The position numbers and the translations under genes are program-made. The notes beneath the pieces were generated by a model that was not told the DNA's origin, searched no databases, and was given only the letters and a program-made list of their open reading frames with translations. A stretch of DNA of 11,185 nt, from the NCBI RefSeq assembly GCF_000003605.2, contig NW_003133385.1:17436-28620 (forward strand). Direction: 5' to 3'. Numbering within the stretch: position 1 is the first letter of the stretch; every line of letters begins with the position of its first letter. Of the stretch, positions 1 to 7,840 are shown in pieces. The DNA comes from Saccoglossus kowalevskii (lineage: Eukaryota; Hemichordata; Enteropneusta; Harrimaniidae).

Positions 1-1136
1 AAATGAACAAACTACACCCGACCCTACCACTCCATACATAATGTAAACTACACCCCAAAACATCCTTTCACCCACGGTTACTACCGGTACCGTGTTTCAC
101 CAGTGTATTCTATTTGACTTCAGGAGAAATTGAAATAAACAAATTAATTATAATCTAGTTGAGCACTGATTAAATAAACTACCTTGTCTTTATGTCAACT
201 TGAAGTTTTTCATTGCCTACATCAGTGACTTCAACATATATGTTTCAATCCCAAGAATTTCACTCGCTGTTAATTGCATGGGAGTGCCAGTCTTTCATGA
301 ATTTCTATTGTCATGTCAATTTCTTGCGATTACTCGGAACATGAAGCTGTACCCACAGACCGTCTAGGTGCTGTAACTAAAACCTGGTGTAAGCAATGGT
401 TAGGCAGTCTTGAACTATGCATGTGACACCACCTGAGAGGTCTAATATTCAATTCTATATATAGATTTCTCATTGTTTGGTAACTATTTGCTACATATGC
501 AACAAAAATCAATATAAAAATATGACCCACACAGCATTCTACAGGTTACTTGTTATTCCAGTATTTTATATGCCAAACGTTATTCCCAAGCCTCTGAAAT
601 GACGAAATAAACTTTTGATTTACACGTTTCATAACCAGTTCTTGAACTGATAGCAGGACTGTTTTTCTGGCAAAGTGTGACACCTTGCGACCGCTAGTTT
701 TTCACCAAAGTCAGGACACAAAAGGATAAATCAAAGTTCATAATAAATACCACAAGCACAGTTTCTTGCCCTTGAGATAGAATTTAATCTATATAAGCCT
801 TGTGCAAAGAAAGATACAGTCCTGGAATACAATATCCTCAGACAACAAGACATGAAATGTCACAGTCCCCGTTATTTGATTGTAAAGTAGTACAAGGAAC
901 ATCTGCAAACAGGTGAATAAATATGTACTCTTTGTGGGTACAACTCATCATAAAGTGATTTCCCATAATCTAGTTTTGTACTGACAACTAAAAACTTCCA
1001 CTGACCCATGTTCAGAATCTCAGAGTACACAAGTGCAACAAAACTATTTGTCATACATGTATACTTGCTCAAGAAACTGCATTCATAAATCTGAGTGAAG
1101 TTTGTGAACCTTGTTGTACATGACTTCTTTATTAAT

Positions 1137-1163
1137 CAGGTCTTGGTATATTACCAGGACCTG
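1137..1163. repeat. 27-bp imperfect palindrome
   Basis: The arms CAGGTCTTGGTA and TACCAGGACCTG pair at 11 of 12 positions around a TAT loop. It would form a stable small hairpin in DNA or RNA. No neighbouring gene or element explains it. Confidence 0.6.
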
Positions 1164-2003
1164 GGTTTGTTTCAACATCACCACTGGGCATCAGAATCAT
1201 TCTCGTGTTGTCAAATACAATTTGTTATTAATACAGTAAGGTTTATTATTTAAAATGTATTCATTGTACATAGAAGAACATCTGTTAATTTAAACAATTG
1301 TAAAAGCTATGTTTTCAGAGCAAGTACATGTAATAATTAAGGAAGCCAGTAAAGATTGGTCTACTCATAACCTTCTAGTAATGGAGAAGTAACAATAATT
1401 ATTTGAAGTCTTTTTAGTGCAGTGATATTATTGCATTTCAATCATTATTAATGGGTATAAAATACTGTAAACCATTTAATTTTCACTTCTAGATATATAC
1501 AGGATTCTAATGTTGATCAGGCTAACTAATTGACAATGGCCCTAAAGGTATCACTATGCAATCACAGTAGTTTTGTATTCTTCTTGCTATTCGACCATGG
1601 AAAAATATTTGTTTTTGAGAGTGGCCTAATTATTAGAAGAAAAACAGAAATAGTATAAATTCTAGTAACTGAAATGCAGGATTGGAAAAGAACAAGACAA
1701 TACACAAGATTGATAAACCTTCAGCGAGCACTCCTGAAATTTCAGATCATTGGTACCATGTTTTTGGATACATTCAATGACCTGATACATAAAACCACAA
1801 TTTTTATTGCTCAATCACTTGACAGTGTATGACACAAGATCGCAAGCTTCTATCATAAAATTGGGTTATTTATTTGATGTAACGAAACATGCATTTCACA
1901 GCAGACGGGAATTCGTTTGAGATGTTACTGGATTTTTGTATTCAGTTTTCCATTTTAACCACCATCATCACTTAGTAAGCTGAGATCGCGCATGGGGATA
2001 CTG

Positions 2004-2023
2004 ACTGTGCATAAATGCACAGT
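2004..2023. repeat. Perfect 9-bp inverted repeat
   Basis: ACTGTGCAT and ATGCACAGT are exact reverse complements separated by AA. No associated element was identified, and coincidence is possible in a window of this size. Confidence 0.5.
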
Positions 2024-2576
2024 GTAGTGCCACCAGAAAACCAATTGCTTGAGAATATTTTGCACCATTACGCCATTTCAAATATTATATTAATTCACAG
2101 ACAACAAAATAAAGATTTTCAATAACATACAAGTTTTCCCACAGTTGATGATTGTATGGCAATTACATGCCTTCGCCAGTTTTACTTTGGAAGACGTTGG
2201 AAACATATCATTTTTTGAATGATTTTTTAATTTTTTTTTTGCAAATGTCTATTTCAGAGCAACAGAAACAAAAACAATAAATGTGTTAGGTAGGCATTTT
2301 AACAATTGCACAATTAATATTGAATGAAAACGTCGTTACCGATATAAATCATTCTGTTCAAACAATTAAAAATAAGATCACATTTAATTAATCGGTTTTC
2401 ATTATGAAATACATAATAACATGTATGTAGTTATAAATTTGAATAAGGTTTAACAGCTTTTTAATTTAGTGCCAGTTTATACACCATAAAACCTCTGGTT
2501 TAGGTGTCACACTCAGAGAAGAGTGAAAGGCCTTTGGTTCATAGGCATGAGGCATCGCGAAATGTTGGAATTGAAT

Positions 2577-2598
2577 CCCCCCCCCCCCCAAAAAAAAA
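2577..2598. repeat. Poly-C/poly-A homopolymer junction
   Basis: A run of 13 C is followed directly by 9 A. It is simple sequence, prone to length error in assembly. It follows a degenerate stretch (2545-2580) with weak similarity to a tRNA T-arm, which I do not call as a gene. Confidence 0.8.
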
Positions 2599-2607
2599 TT
2601 CACATAA

Positions 2608-3300
2608 TGTAATATGCATTATTTTTTTATAATTTTGTTGATAACGAAAAGTAAAGTATGTTCATAAATAAGTTTCGAATAAATACAAACACTAATACAT
2701 TGCTTAGTGGTTAGTACCGTACTGGTAGCAAATGATCACTGTAGCACAATCCGGTCATTCTGTGTTTCGCAAGTGAATAACTTACTTGTTTACGAAGTAT
2801 TGAAATTGTTGATTATTATTCAGTAATGATTATAATAACGCACAAAAATGTAATTCGTTGAATTTTTATGAATTGGAAGTATGATTTCGGTCGAACGTAA
2901 ATGCTCGATGTGATACGATATCCGCCATGTTTTCAACACGCGTGGCTCATTTAAATATGTTAATGACGATTCAGTGATCTCGTGGTGAACGCAACGCGGT
3001 ACTGTAGAGATTCACCGATGTTGTAGCAAGATCTTTATGCTTTGATTTTGACGGGGAAAACAGCACGATTTTTTTTTTAAATCAAACAATTAGTTGTTTT
3101 TAACAACTAAACTGAGCATTCAAAGAATTATTTAACATTGTTCACAGAAATAACAGCTCATTGTCGAAACGAAGCTTACCCATTCACGCTATTTACAATA
3201 ACATCATACTCTTGAATAGGTGTCAATGACTACAGTCAAATATAAATTAGACTGTTAGGTATTAAAAAAAAACACTAAAAAACTGCCGAAAAAACGCAGG
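2608..3300. other. Intergenic or intronic, with CpG-richer patch
   Basis: No confident gene. Between about 2880 and 3010 the DNA has more CpG than its surroundings and contains, on the minus strand, an ATG in good context (ATGGCGGATATC) opening a 20-codon frame that ends with no convincing donor. On the minus strand at about 3173-3178 a GTAAGC donor follows a 50-nt stretch that is open in one frame and is preceded by a CTGTAG acceptor; this could be a tiny exon but is unproven. Confidence 0.35.
3068..3110. repeat. Two adjacent small hairpins
   Basis: GATTT, a T run and AAATC (3068-3084) is followed by TTAGTTGTT, loop TTT and AACAACTAA (3090-3110). The second is a perfect 9-bp stem. They may be remnants of a transposon end, but no partner was found. 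Confidence 0.5.
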
Positions 3301-3509
3301 GCGATTTCATGGTCCGTTGCAGACTATACTCGACCGACCGTCTATACACATGTTGTCACAGAACATCCGCCATGCTGAATCGCACGAAATCTGCAAAATC
3401 TTCATTGCAACTAACAGTTTAATGCTCACAACATAAAAGATAGTTGAACTCTGGTGACCTTGCCCTTTGTTATATAATATAATTCCCTTTATCATAGTTT
3501 GATTCAATA

Positions 3510-4028
3510 TAAATATGCATTGTCATAATTAATTTTGAATACAAACAAGTTTTGGGGTTGAACCAACAGTGGGGAATCAGTCTACCGAATGTCCTTAAAA
3601 GATGTAAATATCTTACAAAAACATTGGTGCCTTATTTGTTTAATTATTTTAAGGGACATAATTTCCAGTTTTATTCAAAGTAATTCAGATATTTTAGTAT
3701 AATAACAAATATCTCATTGCAAAAAAAAAGTGCTGCATTTAGATGTGAATAGATTCATAAAACATGCAAGATAACAGAAAATTTTAGATGGCTTTAGTTC
3801 AAGTATTTTGTACACTTGTCTGTCAAAAATTAATGATTAACTGAGACAAATATGAACTGCCTCATTTGTGTGACTACTGTATTATATGAAAAGTAAAAAA
3901 AAAACACCTTTTATGAATAGCTATCATGTTGCAAGCTCTGCTTTATATGCAAATCAACTTAAATAGTTAGTTGGTGTCCAGTGGAGGGAGAAGTCAACAG
4001 TACTGTTGCCTCCTGAGAATCTACATCT
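3510..4028. other. AT-rich non-coding stretch
   Basis: I see no gene. The only structure is the 14-bp perfect palindrome CAACAGTACTGTTG at 3995-4008, flanked more loosely by GGAGG and CCTCC. If the minus-strand frame that ends at 4029 is a real last exon, part of this stretch would be its 3' untranslated region. Confidence 0.5.
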
Positions 4029-4343
4029 TCAAACACTGCAATCTCTGAAGTGCATTTTTAAACTAGTATTATAAAAACTATCATTATGTTCTAATAGCTG
4101 AAACATATTCCTGTGAGTTTTCATTTGTCGAATGAACTGTTTGTCAAATACAGAATACATATATTTTAGAATAATTTTCTTTTTAAAATGTGGATGAAAT
4201 GTTTTGCTTAATGTATTTTTTATGTATTGTTTTTGATTTGATAACTTTTGACTAAACAGATTTTCTATTAGCTTCAGATCTTGATCAAAGTTAGGCACCC
4301 AGTTCATAGGAGTGCTTATATTGATTTTCTGACATCTTGTTTT
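4029..4343 (-). CDS. Candidate terminal coding exon, protein unrecognised
   Basis: Seen: reading leftwards on the minus strand, a splice-acceptor-like ACATCTTTACAG is followed at 4343 by 104 open codons and a TGA at 4029-4031. The frame contains an internal ATG at 4307 (MNWVPNF...). The peptide is rich in Lys, Phe, Asn and His, with a charged amphipathic stretch (KTFHPHFKKKIILKY) and no obvious membrane segment or known motif. Inferred: it would begin in phase 0, which matches the phase-0 donor at 4701-4702, so the two could be joined exons. Caution: in DNA this AT-rich, an open run of about 100 codons can arise by chance a few times per window. I do not recognise the protein family. Confidence 0.33.
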   Translation of the reverse strand, partial: KTRCQKINISTPMNWVPNFDQDLKLIENLFSQKLSNQKQYIKNTLSKTFHPHFKKKIILKYMYSVFDKQFIRQMKTHRNMFQLLEHNDSFYNTSLKMHFRDCSV

Positions 4344-4701
4344 CTGTAAAGATGTTATTGGTAGGTTTGCAAATGTGCATCAGACTGTGCAATCTCTCCA
4401 TGAGTTGGTTTTGAAACCCAGTATGGGATTCTGGTATACATTACCAAGGATATTATTACAAGATAAATCATTTGCTTCATTGAACACATACAACAATGCA
4501 TATTTCCACTGAGATCAGTGACCTTTGATGTGTATCACCAGTTATCAGTCAAGTAGAAACAGTCAAAATATTTTATTTGCTTTTTTGACTTTTCACAAGA
4601 ATATAAAGCTGGCAATCATAATATTCACGTCCGTACGTCACGGAATGTACACCAATCGTACCCCAATATACATTCAATTTTGCTGAAACTGGAGAACTTA
4701 C

Positions 4702-4739
4702 CTTTGCAAACACGTCTCTTATGCCGCTTTCTTGAAGTT
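4702..4739 (-). CDS. Candidate 38-nt internal exon
   Basis: Seen: on the minus strand, a pyrimidine-rich tract ending TTTCAAG (intron end at 4740) precedes 38 nt that end in GCAAAG, followed by the consensus donor GTAAGT (4696-4701). In the frame that leaves the donor in phase 0 the codons read LQESGIRDVFAK, preceded by a split codon. Inferred: the incoming phase (one base needed) fits the phase-1 end of the first exon at 6796, and the outgoing phase fits the acceptor at 4343. The acceptor is weaker than the donor because it has AAG rather than CAG. An in-frame TGA just upstream means the exon must start near here if coding. Function is unknown. Confidence 0.27.
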
Positions 4740-4755
4740 CTTGAAATCAAATAAA

Positions 4756-4776
4756 GTTACTAGTTCTTCTAGTAAC
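4756..4776. repeat. Perfect 8-bp hairpin GTTACTAG/CTAGTAAC
   Basis: The arms GTTACTAG and CTAGTAAC are exact complements around TTCTT. It lies 17 bp upstream (minus-strand sense) of the candidate 38-nt exon, within its supposed intron. Confidence 0.55.
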
Positions 4777-4897
4777 TAGAATGAGACCACTGAGCCGAAC
4801 AGAATACATGTATAAACAGTACTACATGTATAATAAATTGCACGCAATGGAGAAATCACGTGCCGTAATAACAGCAGCGTTACTCACAGATTTAATC

Positions 4898-5112
4898 TAC
4901 TGTAAAATATTTTATTTCAGCTGAAATATTATCATTCGCTGAAAAGACTTTTTCTGGGTGTTTTGTAATGAACTTATTTTCATTGATTTTTGACAAGTTG
5001 ACTGTAAAATATAAGAAAAGGGTATATTCGCTGGATGTTATTTTAATTGAAACATTCCTTCAGCGAAAATAGCAAAAAAATATTGCAAGCAAAAATAAAG
5101 TATTTTACAGTA
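4898..5112. mobile_element. MITE with CTGTAAAATA inverted ends
   Basis: Seen: the left end at 4898-4917 and the reverse complement of the right end at 5093-5112 match at 19 of 20 bases, starting TACTGTAAAATA. A second nested inverted pair is present inside (ATTCGCTGAA near 4933 against TTCAGCGAA near 5060). The element is about 215 bp with no coding capacity. Known: short AT-rich elements with terminal inverted repeats are miniature inverted-repeat transposable elements, moved by a transposase encoded elsewhere. Inferred: the outermost TA at each end could be a TA target duplication, which would point to the Tc1/mariner group; this is not certain. Confidence 0.75.
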
Positions 5113-5127
5113 ATTAATTTATTCTGA

Positions 5128-5136
5128 GCATGCGCA
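5128..5136. promoter_or_regulatory. NRF1-like half site GCATGCGCA
   Basis: GCATGCGCA matches one half plus the centre of the palindromic NRF1 consensus (TGCGCATGCGCA). It lies 16 bp after the MITE and 13 bp before an ATG at 5149. No convincing gene follows, so this may be coincidental. Confidence 0.25.
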
Positions 5137-5373
5137 GAAGTTCTGTCAATGTTGCCGAGAGAGGTAATTTTTGATGAAAATCGTGAAAAAGACTCACTTG
5201 GGATTTTCAGATCTGGAAAAAAAATTATGTGCATACTCAGCAGAGACTTGTTCATCAACCAGCCAAGTTTCACTGATATCTGCTGTAGAATTTCTGGGAA
5301 AATGTTGGAGAAAGAAAATGGAATATGGAAAACTGAAACCGGAAAATGGACATATGACATAACCTGAATTATA

Positions 5374-5407
5374 AGTTCCCTTTTCAGGCTGTGCCTGAAC
5401 GGGGACT
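5374..5407. repeat. 34-bp near-perfect hairpin
   Basis: The left side AGTTCCC...TTCAGGC and right side GCCTGAA...GGGGACT fold around a TGT loop. The inner 7-bp stem is perfect and the outer AGTTCCC/GGGGACT stem pairs with one mismatch. It is the strongest short stem-loop in the window outside the transposons. It may be one end of an unrecognised repeat, because CpG content rises immediately after it. Confidence 0.65.
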
Positions 5408-5443
5408 AAAAATAACGCTTATTTCCTCAGCGGTTAGACTGGC

Positions 5444-5458
5444 GCAATACGGTATTGC
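5444..5458. repeat. 15-bp perfect palindrome GCAATACGGTATTGC
   Basis: Two exact 7-bp arms around a single G. Another perfect palindrome, TTTTACTAGTAAAA, follows at 5514-5527. Either could be a binding site or chance. Confidence 0.45.
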
Positions 5459-5611
5459 CATTTCTCTTGCGAGATGTCGTTAAAACTCAAATTTTTCCGG
5501 CAAATTTCGGCAGTTTTACTAGTAAAATGATGAAAATCACAGAAAAACACAGTGAAATGTATGGCATTGAGAATTATGAGCTTCCCTCATTGTAGTTTAG
5601 AGTGTAGTGAC

Positions 5612-5619
5612 TGACGTCA
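5612..5619. promoter_or_regulatory. CRE palindrome TGACGTCA
   Basis: This is an exact match to the full cyclic-AMP response element bound by CREB/ATF factors. It sits 82 bp upstream of the plus-strand ATG at 5701, inside the CpG-richer interval. Promoter function is an inference from motif and position only. Confidence 0.35.
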
Positions 5620-5697
5620 TAACTGGCCAACATCTCCAGTATTTAACGATACATGTCGTTTGATATTGACAGATCGCAGTGTGTCGAGGAATAATTT

Positions 5698-5759
5698 AAA
5701 ATGGCTGACCTGTCGGTATCTATAGAGGCGTGGTTTTACGCTGGCATGTCAGCCATTTT
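5698..5759. repeat. Inverted pair AAAATGGCTGAC/GTCAGCCATTTT
   Basis: Two exact 12-bp arms (5698-5709 and 5748-5759) are separated by 38 bp. Each arm reads AAAATGGCTGAC in opposite directions, so both strands present an ATG in good context. The plus-strand ATG at 5701 opens a 47-codon frame that ends at 5844 and runs into the foldback element downstream. On the minus strand the frame stops after six codons. The symmetry argues for a repeat rather than a gene start. Confidence 0.6.
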
Positions 5760-5799
5760 GAATCTTTCCCAGAAAACCCCAAGATCTATCGAAACCATG

Positions 5800-6349
5800 C
5801 GGGCATCAAAGGTGGTGACTATTCGCCCGCGGCTGTGCGAATAAAAGATTTACTTCCACAATTCGCCATGCGGCTGTGCGAATAACCCATTTATTTCCAC
5901 TATTCATCCTCTTGACCCAGTTTTGCGTGAGACTGTACACGAAATTATTGGAACTGCGCCCAATCCTTATTTCAGAATGACATAAAACCAGAGTTAGCTT
6001 GTTTTTTGAAAGTTGTATTTTGTAAGCATTTCAAAATCTAACCAATCTCACTCTTGTCCAAGACCCTCCTTTCTCGGTTAACCAAAATGTTTGCATGTGT
6101 ACATCACTGAAGTGTACGCAAATTTATCGGGATATTTTTCCTTTCGTCGAAAAAACTGGAACCCGGTAAGAAGCTGAGAGAAAAGAACATTGTAACGAAC
6201 AGACTTACCATGCCACAATAGAGGACTAATGTGATTGGCTATATATACTCAATTTCATAATAGGTGATTCCATTGGTTGATTTGATAGCTGGACGAATTG
6301 ATAGTGGAAATAGATCTGTTATTCGCGAATAGCCTTTTCGGGCATCAAA
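5800..6349. mobile_element. Foldback element with 11-bp flanking direct repeat
   Basis: Seen: the left arm GCGAATAAC...ATTTCCACTAT (5878-5903) matches the reverse complement of 6301-6326 at 23 of 26 bases. The left side carries two tandem 40-bp units (5821-5860 and 5861-5900), each a small hairpin ATTCGC...GCGAAT enclosing CGGCTGT. The right side has the same hairpin without its loop, leaving the perfect palindrome TATTCGCGAATA (6320-6331). The sequence CGGGCATCAAA occurs at both 5800-5810 and 6339-6349. Inferred: a non-autonomous foldback or MITE-type element whose insertion may have duplicated the 11 bp. The inverted arms do not start exactly at the direct repeats, so the boundaries are approximate. 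Confidence 0.55.
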
Positions 6350-6690
6350 ATATTGTTTTTATCAGAAACTGTCCAAAATCCATTGAAAAACGAAGACACA
6401 AGTCCAAGTTGCCGTCGAGTGACTAATAGCATGTAATCTTCGCTTGACGGTATTTTGTTGGGCCGAAATTTATTTTGTTTTCCGGCCTGGTCTTACCGAG
6501 ACCGGCGTTGTGAAATAAACACTCACAACTTTTGCCGTAAATATGGTCTGGCCTATACACCGACGCTGACGTGTATAATGACAGACGAAGCCTATTTGGA
6601 CCTAGAGCAACGCGAAACTATGGAAACGATTATATTAGCACTGACTTTATTAGTTTCACAGTACTCAGCATCGTTTATAGTGTGCACTGG

Positions 6691-6702
6691 CGGCCATCTT
6701 GG
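6691..6702 (-). promoter_or_regulatory. YY1-like motif CCAAGATGGCCG
   Basis: On the minus strand the sequence CCAAGATGGCCG resembles the YY1 site often found just downstream of animal transcription starts. It lies about 170 bp downstream of the first-exon ATG, which is further than usual, so its role is doubtful. Confidence 0.2.
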
Positions 6703-6795
6703 ATTTATAAACGGCACGTACTTAATTGCGGAATTTCAGTTCCTCAAACATATTAACAGCTAATCAGAATTCAAACGAACTAACCAAACACTTAC

Positions 6796-6871
6796 TGAGT
6801 GCCAATTTTGGTCCGCTTACTGTCACTGCACGGGTGCCAGCACTAGCCATTTTACCAACGAAGCCTGACAT
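6796..6871 (-). CDS. First coding exon of a probable nuclear gene (partial)
   Basis: Seen: on the minus strand an ATG at 6871 with A at -3 opens 25 codons reading MSGFVGKMASAGTRAVTVSG then PKLAL, and is followed by the consensus donor GTAAGTG starting at 6795 (phase 1). A weaker GTAAGC lies inside the exon. The peptide is basic and lacks acidic residues, as in mitochondrial-targeted or small inner-membrane proteins. An NRF1-like site stands 46 bp upstream of the ATG. Known: NRF1 controls many nuclear genes for mitochondrial proteins. Inferred: a mitochondrial protein gene. The N-terminus is loosely reminiscent of the F1Fo ATP synthase g subunit, but I found no exon for the conserved body of that protein in this window. 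The alternative is that it joins the exons at 4702-4739 and 4029-4343. Confidence 0.5.
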
Positions 6872-6916
6872 GTTGAAACCTCGGGATCGAAGCCACTGGT
6901 GAACCAAAAGACACGT

Positions 6917-6927
6917 TGCGCATGCGT
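6917..6927. promoter_or_regulatory. NRF1-like site TGCGCATGCGT
   Basis: TGCGCATGCGT matches the NRF1 palindrome at 10 of 11 positions. It lies 46 bp upstream of the minus-strand first-exon ATG and 21 bp from the left TTAA of the adjacent MITE. It supports a CpG-type, TATA-less promoter firing leftwards. Confidence 0.5.
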
Positions 6928-6947
6928 GACCGTTTGACCCGGAACTG

Positions 6948-7513
6948 TTAAGGTAGAAGCCTACTCATAAATTCAAAAACCCAGAATTTATTCATTTTGC
7001 AACAAATTGTACTTCAAGGCAATATAAGATTATTGACCTAAAACAAGTTTGGGGTCACCAGCCTTTTTTTCGAGAAATTGATGGTTGTATTTTAGTGGAA
7101 AGTCGCCATTGTCACAGTATTATAACACTTTTACCACGGGTTCCTATGGCAGAGATATTATGCAATATCTCAAAATCTAGCCTGGTGACATAGGCTGAAA
7201 AAAATAATATATTGTTAATGATGGAGTACTTTTTGTACTTTTTGAATTATTTAGAAAATCTGGGTTTTAAAAAGTGTCAAAAATGCATTTTTTTCTTTAT
7301 CATTGTGTTCTATGGAATTGTTCTAAAAATAGCAATTTTCAAGAAATATTAGGACATGTTTCTCAAAAAGCATAACTGTAACACACAAAATAATGCTATT
7401 TCATTGTACCATGAGACATTAGCTTCATGATTGTACATAATAAACTAATGAACATTATCGTGCGATTTATATGACCAATTTTGTCAAAAATAATGACTAG
7501 GCTTCTACCTTAA
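6948..7513. mobile_element. piggyBac-like MITE with TTAA ends
   Basis: Seen: TTAAGGTAGAAGCCTA at 6948-6963 is matched exactly by its reverse complement at 7498-7513. The similarity continues inwards for about 10 more bases with a few mismatches (CTCATAAATT against GTCATTATTT). The 566-bp interior has no transposase frame and is AT-rich. Known: piggyBac transposases duplicate TTAA on insertion. Inferred: a non-autonomous element mobilised by a piggyBac-type transposase, with TTAA as target duplication and 12-bp terminal repeats. Because TTAA is itself palindromic, its status as duplication rather than part of the repeat cannot be settled here. It abuts the probable promoter of the minus-strand gene. 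Confidence 0.8.
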
Positions 7514-7840
7514 TTTTCACAATATTTTATTGACACAACACAATAGAGTAGTATTATCTTAAAAATTAAAACTAAGACATAAAAGAGCACAACACGGCTT
7601 GGAAAGATAAAACCACAAAGTAAAAAAAGTTAAATATTTTCGAAGAAATAACATTTTTTGACACAACAAACAATATACAATATTGTGCCGAACAAGATTT
7701 GTGCGGGGAGTTAGCAAACTATCGATGTACTTTCCTATTGGCAAATGATATAATGTTATGATGAAAACGATTTGTTACGTTTTGTGACAATCTCACTTCT
7801 CCTGCACCACTTGATTTTGAACTACTAATCAGCTGACATG
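7514..7840. other. AT-rich non-coding spacer
   Basis: Between the MITE and the retrotransposon fragment I see no gene and no clear repeat. The minus-strand frame at 7559-7744 has no recognisable motif. Part of the right-hand end may be decayed upstream sequence of the reverse transcriptase. Confidence 0.5.

Larger units (their letters stand above)
1..2480. other. AT-rich non-coding stretch
   Basis: I find no supportable gene here. Open frames on both strands are about 66 codons or fewer and occur at chance density for such AT-rich DNA. Small structures are listed separately: palindromes at 1137-1163 and 2004-2023. At about 1465 the sequence TACTGTAAACCATTT resembles the end of the 4898-5112 MITE, but I found no inverted partner. 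The stretch could be intergenic or part of a long intron. Confidence 0.6.

Noticed and set aside
330-1072. Two 66-codon minus-strand frames
   Set aside because: No motifs, no splice context and lengths expected by chance.
2496-2580. tRNA-derived SINE head (A-box-like TGGTTTAGGTG, T-arm-like GAATTGAATCC)
   Set aside because: The B-box has an extra base, the spacing is long and no cloverleaf can be drawn. The A-box-like part is better explained by similarity to the minisatellite unit.
3307-3507. 66-codon minus-strand frame
   Set aside because: No family motif; the acceptor-like TTTTGCAG inside it is not followed by a convincing donor.
5149-5367. 72-codon plus-strand frame, with a second overlapping plus frame and an opposing minus frame at 5043-5360
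   Set aside because: Three overlapping frames are open at once, which shows local lack of stops rather than coding. The minus frame also enters the MITE. An acceptor-like GATTTTCAG near 5203 keeps a small possibility of a plus-strand exon.
6204-6212. Minus-strand donor GGCATG/GTAAGTC as an exon end
   Set aside because: A strong donor, but the sequence upstream lies inside the foldback element and has no long open frame or clear acceptor.
6455-6763. 102-codon plus-strand open frame in the CpG-richer interval
   Set aside because: No recognisable motif, no splice or polyadenylation support, and it lies antisense within the supposed first intron. Chance length for the composition.
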